The position numbers were made by a program, and so were the translations under genes. The notes below the pieces were generated by a model. The model was given only the letters and a program-made list of their open reading frames with translations. It did not search any database and had not been told where the DNA came from. A stretch of DNA of 64,000 bases from Antrihabitans stalactiti. Its GTDB lineage: Bacteria > Actinomycetota > Actinomycetes > Mycobacteriales > Mycobacteriaceae. The stretch is taken from assembly GCF_012932915.1 (NCBI RefSeq), contig NZ_VCQU01000014.1:104960-168959 (forward strand), given 5' to 3'. This document shows positions 34,098 to 44,117 of this stretch, piece by piece (positions within the stretch are counted from its first letter, which is position 1; each line of letters begins with the position of its first letter).

Positions 34098-35747
34098 ATG
34101 ACACAGAACGCCGTACTCGAGTTCATCCTTAACCTGTTGCGCAGCGACGAGGCTGCTGCAAGCTACTGCGCGAACCCCACAGCTGCACTGCACGCGGCAG
34201 GGCTGACCGACGTCAGCCACGCCGACATCGTTGCTGTGGCTCCGATGGTTGCCGAGTCTGCTCTGTGCACCAGCGGTACCGGACTCTCGACGATTCTCAA
34301 CGCTGACCTCGGCACCGCGGCCGCGGGCACAGTCGGCCTCGGCACAACCGGCATCGGCACCGTCGGTGGCTCGACCGGGCTCGGTCTCGGGACCGGACTC
34401 GGCCTGGGCACCGGAGTCGGTCTCGGTACCGGACTCGGTCTCGGCACGGTCGCGGTGGGCGACGGCAATCTCGGCGGAAACCTCGGCGGAAACCTTGGCG
34501 GAAACCTCGGTGGGGACCTTGGCGCTGGCGGGGGCATCGACTTGGCAGCAGCGTTGTCCTCGGCGCTCGGAGCCGGCGGTGCGGCGGGCGTGCAGCTGGC
34601 AACCGCGCTGGGCACTGCAATCGAGGCGGCGTCGAACGCCGGTCTCGCCGTCGGCACCGGAATCGACAGCGGCCTGGGACTCGGCGGCGGATTAGGACTC
34701 GGCGGTGGACTCGACCTTGGTGCAGGCACGGACTTCGGAACGGCAGTCGCGACCGCGCTCGGCGGATCGCTCGGCGCTAATGCCGATCTGCTGACGAACC
34801 TGTCGACATCGTTGAACACTGCCCTCCAGAGTGTCGGAGCAGCCACCGGTGCCGTAGACATCAACCAGGTCCTCGCAACGCAGGGCCAGCTGACGACCTT
34901 GCTGCAATCGGCGTTGGGTGTCGGCGGCGACGCAGGCGCAGATGTCGGTGCTTCGCTCGGAGCGCTTCTGCAGTCGACGGTCGATTCGAACCTCGGCGGC
35001 AACCTCGGGCTGGACGCGGGTGCGGCCGACAACGTCGATGCCACGGTCGCGTCCTCGATCGGTTCCACCATCTCCAATGCGCTCGGCCTCGGCGCGGACG
35101 CGCAGACCGGCCTGACCTCGGCGTTCGACGCTGCGCTTTCGTCGAACGTTGCACCTGCCGCCGATCTGGGCAGCAACCTCGACCTCAACCTGGGCGGCGA
35201 CCTCGGCCTCGGCGGCAATCTCGGCGGCGACCTCGGTGTCCCGGCCGCGACCGGCGCTGTGACCAGTGCGGCTACCACGGACCTGCATACCGCGGTCGAC
35301 GCCGGTCTCGGCACCGCGAGTGATCTGGGCGGTCACGTCGACTCCACGCTCGGCGCTGGGCTGGGTGCGGTCAGTGGTGCGCAAACCGACCTCACCGGCG
35401 TCGGTGAATTCGGCAGCCAGTTCACGAACTCGCTCACGACGGCTGGACAAGGCAACGCAGACCTCGGGTTCGACTCCCACGCTGGTGCCGATGCATCGAG
35501 CGCGGCAGCAATCGACTCGACCACCCATGCGGCGACCAACACCTGGTCGGGTGTCGATGCCAACATCTTCGGCAACTCGTCGAGCAACTTCGTGTCGGAC
35601 TCGTCGACCGCCCTGTCCGGGTCGATGGACCACAGCTCGGCGATGGAAACCTCGCTGTTCGCCGACGGCACCAGCGGAGCGGCCGCTACCGTGGAAGGCA
35701 GTGGTACGCACGACGCCGGATTCGCCGCCGAGCACGACGTCCACTGA
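34098..35747 (+). CDS. iniB: IniB-like Gly/Ala-rich protein
   Basis: The first ~55 residues (MTQNAVLEFILNLLRSDEAA, then HAAGLTDVSHADIVAVAPMV) are the conserved head of the IniB family. The remaining ~490 residues are low-complexity Gly/Ala/Leu/Asp repeats, with GLGLGTGLGLGTG and LGGNLGGNLGGN blocks. In M. tuberculosis iniB is the first gene of the isoniazid-inducible iniBAC operon, which responds to cell-wall inhibition. AGGAG precedes the ATG at 34098. The dynamin-like iniA homologue follows after 95 bp. The protein probably acts at the envelope; its mechanism is unknown. Confidence 0.88.
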   Translation: MTQNAVLEFILNLLRSDEAAASYCANPTAALHAAGLTDVSHADIVAVAPMVAESALCTSGTGLSTILNADLGTAAAGTVGLGTTGIGTVGGSTGLGLGTGLGLGTGVGLGTGLGLGTVAVGDGNLGGNLGGNLGGNLGGDLGAGGGIDLAAALSSALGAGGAAGVQLATALGTAIEAASNAGLAVGTGIDSGLGLGGGLGLGGGLDLGAGTDFGTAVATALGGSLGANADLLTNLSTSLNTALQSVGAATGAVDINQVLATQGQLTTLLQSALGVGGDAGADVGASLGALLQSTVDSNLGGNLGLDAGAADNVDATVASSIGSTISNALGLGADAQTGLTSAFDAALSSNVAPAADLGSNLDLNLGGDLGLGGNLGGDLGVPAATGAVTSAATTDLHTAVDAGLGTASDLGGHVDSTLGAGLGAVSGAQTDLTGVGEFGSQFTNSLTTAGQGNADLGFDSHAGADASSAAAIDSTTHAATNTWSGVDANIFGNSSSNFVSDSSTALSGSMDHSSAMETSLFADGTSGAAATVEGSGTHDAGFAAEHDVH

Positions 35748-35842
35748 CAGAACAGCTGTAACGACGCAGGCCGGTGCGGCGGTAGGAGCCGTACCGGGCT
35801 AGCGTCGTCGCGCCGGATAAGAAAAGTGGTCAGGGGATAGGC

Positions 35843-37702
35843 GTGAACAGTCCAGTGGCGCAGGCTCGACAGCCTCGGTCGGCAACGGCCACCGCGCTGG
35901 CGACTCTGCTCGACGAAACGACAGCGGTAGCGGAATCCGCAGGCCGCGGCGACTTGGTCCGGCGACTCGCGGCGACCAAGGAACGCGTGCTCGACCCACG
36001 CAGGCGAATCGTGGTTGTCGGTCCGCTCAAACAGGGCAAGAGCCAGTTCGTCAACTCGTTCCTCAACGTCACGGTCTGCTCGGTCGGTGACGACGAAACC
36101 ACCGCGGTACCGACGCTGGTCCAGTACGCGGCCGCGCCGAGCGCTGAACTTGTTCTGGCCGAACCTGGTTCGGAACCGAAGCGGGTCGACGTGCCGTTCG
36201 AGCAGGTGACGACGATTACCCCGACCTCGCCGCTCGCGCAGGGCCGGGATGTGCTGCGGCTCGAGATCGGAGTTGCCAGTCCGCTGCTCAGCGAGGGATT
36301 GGTGGTGATCGATACGCCTGGGGTGGGTGGGCACGGAAACCCGCATGCGGCAAGCGTTCTCAGCTTGATTCCTGCCGCCGACGCAGTGCTGGTGCTTTCG
36401 GACGCGTCGACCGAACTGACTGATCCCGAAGTGAACTTCATCCGTCAGGTGACCGGATTGTGTCCGGCCGTCGCATGTTTGGTCAGCAAGACAGACCTGT
36501 ACCCGCATTGGCGCTCGGTGGTCGAGGCCGATCGTGAGCACCTCGATCGTGCGAAGCTCGCCGTTCCGTTGTTTCCGATTTCCTCGCTTTTGCGATCGCA
36601 TGCAGTGCGGTTGCAGGACAAGGACCTCAACGCCGAATCAGGGTTCGTCGAGCTGTTTTCGTTCTTGCGTGAGCAGGTGGTGGCCCGCGCGGATCAGAAC
36701 GTCGGCGATGCGGTTGCCCTCGATGTGCGTTCCACTGCAGAACATTTGACCCTCGCTCTGGGCAGTGAGCTTGCTGCACTGCGTGATCCGGTGAAAGGTG
36801 CTGCTGCGGTGCGCGAACTGCAGCGAGCAAAGGTCGCTGCCGAAGAGTTGCACCGGCGAACGTCGTTGTGGCAGCAAACGCTCGGCGACGGAATCACCGA
36901 CCTCGCTGCCGATATCGATCACGACCTGCGCGACCGGCTGCGGCGAGTCACCCGTGAGGCCGAAGAATGGGTCGACGCCAACGATCCCGGCGAACGCTGG
37001 GACGAAGTGGGCGAGTGGCTCACCGAGCAGATCGGGTCGGCGATCGGCGACAACTTCGTCTGGGCGCACGAGCGCGCGGCGTGGTTGGGTCGCAAGGTTG
37101 CCGAACATTTCGCTGAGACCGGATCTGTCGCTCTGCCGCACATCGATGAGCACAGTCTCGATGACATGCTCGAGCCTGTCGAATCGCTCGGCGACCTCGA
37201 TTCCGGACGAATCGGCATCGGCCAGAAAGTACTTGTCGGCATGCGGGGCAGCTACGGCGGCGTCCTGATGTTCGGGATGATGACGACGTTGGCTGGGCTG
37301 ACGCTGATCAATCCGATCTCCATCGGCGCCGGAGTCGTGCTCGGTACCAAGGCATTTCGCGACGACAAAGAGCAACGGCTCCTGCGTCGGCGCAACGACG
37401 CGAAGATCGCGATCCGCCGATTCGTCGAAGATGTCAGCTTCGCAGCCAACAAAGAGTCGAAGGACCGGCTGCGCCAGATCCAACGCTTGCTCCGGGACCA
37501 CTTCACAGAGATCGCCGAGCAGACGCTGCGATCGGTGAACGAGTCGTTGCGTGCCGCGCAAGAGGCCGCGACGATCGAGTCGTCGCGTCGAGCGCAGCGT
37601 GGAGCCGAGTTGGAACAACAGTTGCGGGTACTCGCCCAGCTTCGCGTGCGGTCGGATCATGTTCTGCCTGGGGGCCGTTCCTCGACTCCGGTGGTTGGAT
37701 GA
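35843..37702 (+). CDS. iniA: Dynamin-like GTPase (IniA-like)
   Basis: The 619-residue protein has a P-loop GPLKQGKSQFVN near residues 60-70, switch Thr region DDETTAVPT, G3 DTPGVGGHG and G4 SKTD (VSKTDLYP), followed by a long helical stalk. Residues ~470-520 contain a hydrophobic hairpin (YGGVLMFGMMTTLAGLTLINPISIGAGVVLG) that matches the membrane-inserting paddle of bacterial dynamin-like proteins. IniA of mycobacteria is a membrane-fission dynamin that helps tolerance to isoniazid and ethambutol. The GTG start was accepted because the frame begins there. The stop overlaps the next ATG as ATGA. Confidence 0.9.
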   Translation: MNSPVAQARQPRSATATALATLLDETTAVAESAGRGDLVRRLAATKERVLDPRRRIVVVGPLKQGKSQFVNSFLNVTVCSVGDDETTAVPTLVQYAAAPSAELVLAEPGSEPKRVDVPFEQVTTITPTSPLAQGRDVLRLEIGVASPLLSEGLVVIDTPGVGGHGNPHAASVLSLIPAADAVLVLSDASTELTDPEVNFIRQVTGLCPAVACLVSKTDLYPHWRSVVEADREHLDRAKLAVPLFPISSLLRSHAVRLQDKDLNAESGFVELFSFLREQVVARADQNVGDAVALDVRSTAEHLTLALGSELAALRDPVKGAAAVRELQRAKVAAEELHRRTSLWQQTLGDGITDLAADIDHDLRDRLRRVTREAEEWVDANDPGERWDEVGEWLTEQIGSAIGDNFVWAHERAAWLGRKVAEHFAETGSVALPHIDEHSLDDMLEPVESLGDLDSGRIGIGQKVLVGMRGSYGGVLMFGMMTTLAGLTLINPISIGAGVVLGTKAFRDDKEQRLLRRRNDAKIAIRRFVEDVSFAANKESKDRLRQIQRLLRDHFTEIAEQTLRSVNESLRAAQEAATIESSRRAQRGAELEQQLRVLAQLRVRSDHVLPGGRSSTPVVG

Positions 37703-39174
37703 CCCGCATGCAGCAACGCTCTTCCGTCGACGAAGCCCGCGCATTGGTTCTCGCGGCTCGGCGCGCCTTCGACAACGACCCCGCGGTCCGAGCTGCGCTC
37801 GACGAGTGCGGGCGACGGCTCGATCAGCCGCTGCGGGTCGCACTCGCCGGTTCACTGAAAGCAGGCAAGTCGACGCTGCTCAATGCCCTTGTCGGGCAAG
37901 ATGTTGCGCCTACCGACGCCACCGAGTGCACGCGCGTCGTCACGTGGTACCGCAACGGTCCGACGCCGACGGTCACCGCGGTGCATGACAGCGATCGACG
38001 CGCGAATGTCCCGGTCCGCAGGCGTGACGGCGGTCTGACCTTCGACCTCGGGACGCTCACGGCCAAGCAAGTCGATCACCTCGAGGTCGAGTGGCCTGCG
38101 AGTGCGCTTGCCGAGCGCACCATCATCGACACACCGGGCACTTCGTCGTTGTCGCACGATGTTTCGGCCCGAACGCTCGAACTGCTCACTCCTGAGAATG
38201 CCGCGTCGGGTGCCGACGCGGTCGTCTATCTGTTGCGCAGCCTCAGCGCGACCGATGTGGCGTTCCTCCGTCAGATCGGAGCGCACGTCGGCGCCGAATC
38301 CGGTCCGCTGGGCGTCATCGGCGTGGTCTCCCGGGCGGACGAGGTCGGTGCCGGTCGCATCGACGCGATGCTGTCTGCCAAGGAGATGGCGGTTCGTTTT
38401 TCCACCGAGCTGGAGCGAACCGGATTGTGCCAGGCCGTTATTCCTGTCGCGGGTCTGCTTGCTTTCGCGGCGAGGACACTGCGGGAGAGCGAGTTCGCAG
38501 CTTTCGAGGCGCTCGCCCAGGCGCCGGTCGACGATTTGCAGCTTGCCCTGCTGTCTGCAGACCGGTTCGCTCGGCCGGATTCGCCGTTGCCGGTCGACGG
38601 CCCGACGCGCGCTTCCTTGGTCCGGCGATTCGGGCTCTTTGGAATTCGACTGGCAATCACACTCATTCGACTCGGCGCACATGACTCGCCGACATTGGCA
38701 GCACAATTGGTCGAACGCAGCGGGCTCGACGAGCTTCGCGCCGTGATCGATGTCCAATTCGGCCAGCGCGCAGAGCAACTCAAGACGCATTCCGCTCTTG
38801 TTGCGCTGGAGCGGGTGTTGACGAGTCAGCCGAGCAGCAGCTCCGCTGCGGCGGAGCCGATTCTGGCGGCGGCTCGCCGAATGCTCTCGGATGTACACGG
38901 ATTCGCCGAACTTCGTTTGCTCGGCAGGCTACGGACCACCCAGACTGCGCTTCCTGAATCCGAGGTGGCAGAGCTCACGCGCATGATCGGTGGCTCGGGT
39001 ATCGATGCGCGCACTCGGCTGGGGCTGGGGCCGGACGCTGATCCGGGTGAGGTTCGTGCGGCTGCGGTCGCCGCGGTCCGCAAGTGGCGCGCGCGGGCGG
39101 GTCACCCGATGCTCGACCAGTTCTCGGCCAAGGCCTGCGCGGCTGCGGCGAGGAGTGCTGAAGGCCTTCTCTGA
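37699..39174 (+). CDS. iniC: Dynamin-like GTPase (IniC-like)
   Basis: The 491-residue paralogue of IniA has P-loop AGSLKAGKSTLLNAL, switch region TDATECTRVV, G3 DTPGTSSLSHD and a G4-like SRAD (VVSRADEVG). No obvious paddle hairpin is visible, as in IniC, so it probably pairs with IniA rather than inserting alone. Its ATG overlaps the iniA stop by 4 bp. The C-terminal ~90 residues are helical and Ala/Arg-rich. The next gene is dnaK, 235 bp away. Confidence 0.9.
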   Translation: MTRMQQRSSVDEARALVLAARRAFDNDPAVRAALDECGRRLDQPLRVALAGSLKAGKSTLLNALVGQDVAPTDATECTRVVTWYRNGPTPTVTAVHDSDRRANVPVRRRDGGLTFDLGTLTAKQVDHLEVEWPASALAERTIIDTPGTSSLSHDVSARTLELLTPENAASGADAVVYLLRSLSATDVAFLRQIGAHVGAESGPLGVIGVVSRADEVGAGRIDAMLSAKEMAVRFSTELERTGLCQAVIPVAGLLAFAARTLRESEFAAFEALAQAPVDDLQLALLSADRFARPDSPLPVDGPTRASLVRRFGLFGIRLAITLIRLGAHDSPTLAAQLVERSGLDELRAVIDVQFGQRAEQLKTHSALVALERVLTSQPSSSSAAAEPILAAARRMLSDVHGFAELRLLGRLRTTQTALPESEVAELTRMIGGSGIDARTRLGLGPDADPGEVRAAAVAAVRKWRARAGHPMLDQFSAKACAAAARSAEGLL

Positions 39175-39266
39175 GGGTTGAGCAGGGACCGAACCTGGCG
39201 ACTCGCCAAAAAATTCTGGGGCGCGGGAACAAATCCGCAAACGGCGCCGTTGGAACGCTTGACTGT

Positions 39267-39287
39267 GTTGAGTGCAGGCGACTCAAG
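39267..39287 (+). promoter_or_regulatory. HspR operator (HAIR element) upstream of dnaK
   Basis: GTTGAGT-N7-ACTCAAG matches the HAIR consensus CTTGAGT-N7-ACTCAAG at 13 of 14 arm positions. It lies 123 bp upstream of dnaK. HspR, encoded at the end of the same operon, should bind here with DnaK as co-repressor. Confidence 0.9.
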
Positions 39288-39409
39288 TTTGGGTTTGACG
39301 AAGAAGGTCGGATCCGGGCAAGATTGAGCGCACCACGCTCAGCATCAAACACAGCGTACAAATGCGGACGCGCAACCCTTGCGGCCCGCAACGATAGGGA
39401 GGAACACAA

Positions 39410-41275
39410 ATGGCTCGTGCCGTTGGCATCGACCTCGGAACCACCAACTCGGTTGTCTCCGTCCTGGAGGGCGGCGAACCGGTAGTGGTCGCCAATTCCG
39501 AGGGCTCACGTACAACGCCGTCAGTAGTCGCCTTCGCCAAGAACGGCGAGGTGCTCGTTGGACAGCCTGCAAAGAACCAGGCGGTCACGAACGTCGATCG
39601 CACCATCCGCTCGGTCAAGCGCCACATCGGCACCGACTGGTCGGTGGATATCGACGGCAAGCAGTACACCGCGCAGGAAATCAGCGCCCGTGTGCTGATG
39701 AAGCTCAAGCGTGACGCAGAGGCGTACCTGGGCGAAGACATCACGGATGCCGTCATCACGGTCCCCGCATACTTCGAGGACGCACAGCGTCAGGCCACGA
39801 AGGAAGCCGGCCAGATCGCCGGTCTCAACGTGCTCCGCATCGTCAACGAGCCGACCGCTGCCGCATTGGCATACGGCCTGGACAAGGGCGACAAAGAGCA
39901 GACCATTCTCGTGTTCGACCTCGGTGGCGGCACGTTCGACGTGTCGCTGCTGGAAATCGGCGAGGGTGTCGTCGAGGTCCGCGCGACCTCCGGTGACAAC
40001 CACCTCGGTGGTGACGACTGGGATCAGCGCGTCGTCGACTGGCTCGTCGAGAAGTTCAAGGCCAGCCAGGGCATCGACCTGACCAAGGACAAGATGGCGC
40101 TGCAGCGTCTGCGTGAGGCTGCCGAGAAGGCGAAGATCGAGCTCAGCTCGAGCCAGAGCACCTCGATCAACCTGCCGTACATCACGGTCGACGCGGACAA
40201 GAACCCGCTGTTCCTCGACGAGCAGCTCACGCGCGCCGAGTTCCAGAAGATCACGTCCGACCTGCTGGACCGCACTCGTGCGCCGTTCCAGAACGTCATC
40301 AAGGACGCCGGCATCCCGGTCTCCGCGATCGATCACGTCGTGCTCGTCGGTGGCTCGACCCGTATGCCCGCCGTCTCGGACCTGGTCCGCGAACTGACCG
40401 GTGGTCGTGAGCCCAACAAGGGCGTGAACCCGGACGAGGTCGTGGCCGTCGGTGCCGCACTGCAGGCCGGTGTGCTCAAGGGTGAGGTCAAGGACGTTCT
40501 GCTCCTCGACGTCACGCCGCTGTCCCTCGGCATCGAGACCAAGGGTGGCGTGATGACCAAGCTCATCGAGCGCAACACCACGATCCCGACGAAGCGGTCC
40601 GAGACCTTCACCACGGCAGACGACAATCAGCCGTCCGTGCAGATCCAGGTCTTCCAGGGTGAGCGCGAAATCGCGTCGCACAACAAGCTGCTCGGCTCGT
40701 TCGAGCTGACCGGTCTTCCGCCGGCTCCGCGCGGCGTCCCCCAGATCGAGGTCACCTTCGACATCGATGCCAACGGCATCGTGCACGTGACCGCGAAGGA
40801 CAAGGGCACCGGCAAGGAAAACAAGATCAAGATCCAGGACGGGTCCGGTCTGTCCAAGGAAGACATCGAGCGGATGATCAAGGACGCCGAAGCGCACGCC
40901 GACGAAGACAAGGCGCGTCGCGACGAGGCCGATGCTCGTAACCAGGCCGAATCGCTGGTGTACCAGACCGAGAAGTTCTTGAAGGAGAACGACGAGAAGG
41001 TCCCGGCCGACGTCAAGTCGCGGGTCGAGGCTGCCATCGCCGAGGTCAACGAGTCGCTCAAAGGCACCGACATCGCTGCAGTCAAGACGGCGGTCGAGAA
41101 GCTGGCCACCGAGTCACAGGCCGTGGGTCAGGCGATCTACGAGGCCACCGCTGCGGAGTCCGCTGCTTCCGGTGATGGTGCTGCCGAAGACGGCGGCGCA
41201 CACCGGGCGCCCGAAGACGACCAGGTGGTGGACGCGGAGGTTGTTGACGAGCCGATCGACTTGGGCAAGCAGTGA
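39410..41275 (+). CDS. dnaK: Chaperone DnaK (Hsp70)
   Basis: The 621-residue protein starts [20 protein letters not shown] (phosphate 1). It contains [30 protein letters not shown] and the interdomain linker [15 protein letters not shown], then a complete substrate-binding domain and an acidic C-terminus. It is a true ATP-dependent chaperone that works with DnaJ and GrpE, and with ClpB in disaggregation. GGGAGG precedes the ATG. Expression is expected to rise on heat shock when HspR is titrated. grpE overlaps its stop by 4 bp. Confidence 0.98.
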   Translation: MARAVGIDLGTTNSVVSVLEGGEPVVVANSEGSRTTPSVVAFAKNGEVLVGQPAKNQAVTNVDRTIRSVKRHIGTDWSVDIDGKQYTAQEISARVLMKLKRDAEAYLGEDITDAVITVPAYFEDAQRQATKEAGQIAGLNVLRIVNEPTAAALAYGLDKGDKEQTILVFDLGGGTFDVSLLEIGEGVVEVRATSGDNHLGGDDWDQRVVDWLVEKFKASQGIDLTKDKMALQRLREAAEKAKIELSSSQSTSINLPYITVDADKNPLFLDEQLTRAEFQKITSDLLDRTRAPFQNVIKDAGIPVSAIDHVVLVGGSTRMPAVSDLVRELTGGREPNKGVNPDEVVAVGAALQAGVLKGEVKDVLLLDVTPLSLGIETKGGVMTKLIERNTTIPTKRSETFTTADDNQPSVQIQVFQGEREIASHNKLLGSFELTGLPPAPRGVPQIEVTFDIDANGIVHVTAKDKGTGKENKIKIQDGSGLSKEDIERMIKDAEAHADEDKARRDEADARNQAESLVYQTEKFLKENDEKVPADVKSRVEAAIAEVNESLKGTDIAAVKTAVEKLATESQAVGQAIYEATAAESAASGDGAAEDGGAHRAPEDDQVVDAEVVDEPIDLGKQ

Positions 41276-41937
41276 GTGACGAGCACTACGACGAACCGGT
41301 CACGATCGTCGACAACCGGAAGATCGACCCGGAGACGGGCGAGATAAGGGAACCGGACACGGAGTCCGCTGCGGAGTTCTCCGCGGCGGGCGCCGGGCCG
41401 GCGTCCGAAGGGGTCGACGTCGAGCACCCGGCGGTGCAGGAGCTGGCGGAGCGCACTGGCGATCTCCAGCGATTGCAGGCCGAGTACACCAACTACCGGC
41501 GTCGGGTCGAGCGTGACAAGAAGGCGACGATCGAAGCGGCGAAAGCCTCGGTCGTGGCTGAGTTGCTCGCGGTCGTCGACGATCTCGAGCGTGCGCGATC
41601 GCACGGCGATCTCGAGTCGGGCCCGATGAAGGCTGTCGCTGCGAAGCTGATCGGCTTGCTGGAAAAGCAAGGCGTAGCGGAATTCGGTGCCGAGGGCGAG
41701 CCGTTCGACCCGACGCTGCACGAGGCTGTACAGCACGACGGCGAGGGGCGGGACCCGGTGATCGGTTCGGTATTCCGCAAGGGCTACCGCATCGGCGACC
41801 GAGTGCTGCGGCACGCGATGGTGACTGTCACTGACCAGGTGTCGGACGCGGTCGCAGGATCGCCGACGGAGGTCGCGTCTTCGGATACGGTCCAATCGTC
41901 GGAGATCAAGACCGATGCCGATCCCGAACAACGCTGA
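41272..41937 (+). CDS. grpE: Nucleotide exchange factor GrpE
   Basis: The 221-residue protein has an acidic, variable N-terminus. A coiled coil then includes [19 protein letters not shown], and the beta-domain follows with [19 protein letters not shown] and the family end [11 protein letters not shown]. It releases ADP from DnaK. The GTG start overlaps the dnaK stop (GTGA). The C-terminal ~35 residues are an unconserved Ser/Asp-rich tail. Confidence 0.96.
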   Translation: MSDEHYDEPVTIVDNRKIDPETGEIREPDTESAAEFSAAGAGPASEGVDVEHPAVQELAERTGDLQRLQAEYTNYRRRVERDKKATIEAAKASVVAELLAVVDDLERARSHGDLESGPMKAVAAKLIGLLEKQGVAEFGAEGEPFDPTLHEAVQHDGEGRDPVIGSVFRKGYRIGDRVLRHAMVTVTDQVSDAVAGSPTEVASSDTVQSSEIKTDADPEQR

Positions 41938-41967
41938 AGTTAGATACGCGAGAGGAGGAGATGCCCG

Positions 41968-43143
41968 ATGAGTCAACGTGAGTGGATCGAAAAGGATTTC
42001 TACAAGGAGTTGGGTGTCTCCTCCGACGCGTCTCAGGACGAGATCAAGAAGGCCTACCGCAAACTTGCGTCGAGCCTGCATCCCGACAAGAACCCCGGTG
42101 ACGCCAAGGCCGAGGAGCGATTCAAAGCCGTCAGCGAGGCGAATGCCGTGTTGTCGGACGCTGCGAAGCGCAAGGAATACGACGAGACCCGCAAGCTCTT
42201 TGCGGGTGGCGGTGGTGGGTTCGGTCGCGGTGGCGGCTTCACCCCCGGCACAGGCGGATTCGGTGCCGAGTTCAATATCGGCGACCTGTTCGGCAACGCG
42301 ACCAACTACGCCAGCGACACCGGCCTCGGCGACCTGTTGGGCGGTTTGTTCAACCGCGGCGGCACTCCCAGGGCGGGCACTTCCCGGCCGCGCCGGGGAA
42401 GTGATGTCGAGACCGAGACGACCCTCGGCTTCCGCGAGGCAGCCCAAGGCGTCACGGTCCCGCTTCGGATGACCAGTCCGTCGCCGTGCACCACGTGCCA
42501 CGGCAGTGGCGCGAAACCGGGAACCAGCCCGCGGGTGTGCCCGCGCTGCAACGGAACCGGGATCGTCAGCCGCAATCAGGGCGCGTTCGGCTTCAGTGAG
42601 CCGTGTGACGACTGCCGTGGCAGCGGATCGATCATCGACGATCCGTGCACCGATTGCCACGGCACCGGAATCCAGAACCGGACACGCACGATCACCGTGC
42701 GAGTTCCACCGGGTGTCAACGACGGTCAGCGCATCAAGCTGGCCGGTCAAGGCGAGGCAGGGCTGCGTGGTGCGCCTTCGGGCGACCTCTACGTCACCGT
42801 CCACGTCAAGGCCGACAAAGTCTTCGGCCGCGTCGGCGACGACCTGACCCTGGTGCTTCCGGTTGCGTACTCCGAATTGGTTTTGGGCACAACAGTGTCG
42901 GTGCCTACTCTCGATGGCCGCGTGGGCGTCAAGGTGCCTGCCGGCACAGTCGACGGCCGCATTCTGCGAGTGCGTGGCCGTGGTGTTCCGAAGCGGTCCG
43001 GCGGTGCGGGTGACCTGTTGGTGACAGTGAAAGTTGCTGTCCCGCAATCACTCAATCCTGCGGCAGCGGAAGCGTTGAAAGCGTACGGCGAGGCCGAGCG
43101 CGCGAGCGGTTTCGATCCTCGTGCTGGCTGGGCAGGGGCCTAG
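41968..43143 (+). CDS. dnaJ: Co-chaperone DnaJ
   Basis: The J domain (residues ~8-75) has the HPD motif in [11 protein letters not shown] Gly/Phe-rich linker follows, then four zinc-binding repeats: [24 protein letters not shown] and CTDCHGTG. The C-terminal substrate-binding domains end [11 protein letters not shown]. The 391-residue length is typical of DnaJ1. AGGAGGAG precedes ATG 41968. It stimulates DnaK ATPase and delivers clients. Confidence 0.97.
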   Translation: MSQREWIEKDFYKELGVSSDASQDEIKKAYRKLASSLHPDKNPGDAKAEERFKAVSEANAVLSDAAKRKEYDETRKLFAGGGGGFGRGGGFTPGTGGFGAEFNIGDLFGNATNYASDTGLGDLLGGLFNRGGTPRAGTSRPRRGSDVETETTLGFREAAQGVTVPLRMTSPSPCTTCHGSGAKPGTSPRVCPRCNGTGIVSRNQGAFGFSEPCDDCRGSGSIIDDPCTDCHGTGIQNRTRTITVRVPPGVNDGQRIKLAGQGEAGLRGAPSGDLYVTVHVKADKVFGRVGDDLTLVLPVAYSELVLGTTVSVPTLDGRVGVKVPAGTVDGRILRVRGRGVPKRSGGAGDLLVTVKVAVPQSLNPAAAEALKAYGEAERASGFDPRAGWAGA

Positions 43144-43154
43144 GAGGTGTAGCT

Positions 43155-43556
43155 ATGACCGACAAGCCGAAGAAAGCGTCGAGCTCGCACACCGAGGCGC
43201 AGATGTTCGTCATCTCGGTCGCGGCCGAGCTGGCAGGTATGCATGCGCAGACCCTTCGCACGTACGACCGGCTCGGCTTGGTTACGCCCCAACGCACTTC
43301 GGGCGGCGGGCGGCGCTATTCAGCTCATGATGTAGCGCTGCTCCGCGAGGTCCAGCGGCTCTCGCAGGACGAGGGTGTCAACCTCGCCGGGATCAAACGG
43401 ATCATCGAGCTCACCAATCAGGTCTCGGCGCTGCAGCACCGGATCGAGGAGATGGCTGCGGAGATCGCGGCTCTGCACGCGAGCTATCGCCGCGATCTGG
43501 TGCCGGTTCCGCGCAGCACTGCACTCGTGGTCTGGCAGCCGAAGAATCGTCGCTGA
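43155..43556 (+). CDS. hspR: Heat-shock repressor HspR (MerR family)
   Basis: The 133-residue MerR-type regulator has FVISVAAELAGMHAQTLRTY and DRLGLVTPQRTSGGGRRYS (winged HTH), then LREVQRLSQDEGVNLAGIKR and a short coiled coil. It is the last gene of the dnaK operon, 11 bp after dnaJ, with AGGAGGTG before its ATG. HspR represses dnaK and clpB by binding HAIR elements; both are found in this window. Titration of DnaK by unfolded protein relieves repression. Confidence 0.96.
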   Translation: MTDKPKKASSSHTEAQMFVISVAAELAGMHAQTLRTYDRLGLVTPQRTSGGGRRYSAHDVALLREVQRLSQDEGVNLAGIKRIIELTNQVSALQHRIEEMAAEIAALHASYRRDLVPVPRSTALVVWQPKNRR

Positions 43557-43568
43557 TCAGTGGGGCAC

Positions 43569-44117
43569 TCAGCCCGCGATACGCACGAACACTTGAGTAG
43601 TCACATCGGCACCGCTGAGCGCGGTGCCGATGTCGGCTGCCGTCTCGGCGGCTAGTCGCCGGACCAGCGGAATCGATGCTTCCGGACCGGTGACGATAGT
43701 GATCCGCAGGGTCCGGCGGCCGCGATCCAGCTCGGACCTCGCCGATGCCGAATGCACGACGGGGTGGCGCTCGAGCATTGCGGCAACCGCGTTACCGACC
43801 TGACCGACGTTGACCGTCAAGGTGCCGTTGGCGCCGGTGCCATCGAGTTCGACTGCGTTGAGCCGATTTCGGCGCAGATTGGCCAGCAAGAGCCACATTC
43901 CGAGCACGAACGCACCGATCGCGATCGCGCCGATCGTCCAATCCCACCAATTCTGTTGTGGAGCAAGCGCATACCAGCGTGGACTGGCGTGCGCTATTGC
44001 TTTGTTCGCGAGGGCCACGTCCAGCCGCCACGCAATCGTGAAGATCCCGGCGCCCAGTAACACGATGGCGATTGCTGCCGTCACGAGCCGGTCGACGTTG
44101 CTTGTGCTTCGCCTCAT
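43569..44117 (-). CDS. Alkaline-shock-type membrane protein (AmaP-like)
   Basis: The 182-residue protein has two membrane helices, near residues 10-30 and 60-82. Then comes a ~90-residue cytoplasmic domain (TLTVNVGQVGNAVAAMLERH, VTGPEASIPLVRRLAAETA) of the kind seen in membrane anchors of Asp23 proteins. It is the last gene of a six-gene operon in which every junction overlaps. Its stop is 12 bp from the hspR stop (convergent). It probably tethers Asp23 proteins to the membrane; this is inferred from context and layout. Confidence 0.7.
   Translation of the reverse strand: MRRSTSNVDRLVTAAIAIVLLGAGIFTIAWRLDVALANKAIAHASPRWYALAPQQNWWDWTIGAIAIGAFVLGMWLLLANLRRNRLNAVELDGTGANGTLTVNVGQVGNAVAAMLERHPVVHSASARSELDRGRRTLRITIVTGPEASIPLVRRLAAETAADIGTALSGADVTTQVFVRIAG

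Noticed and set aside
34440..34520. Regular short DNA repeats resembling a CRISPR-like array
   Set aside because: They are tandem codons for the LGGN repeats of IniB, without spacers. No CRISPR array or cas gene was found in the window.
41137..43047. 636-codon minus-strand open frame
   Set aside because: It is antisense to grpE and dnaJ, which are unmistakable; the product has no motifs.
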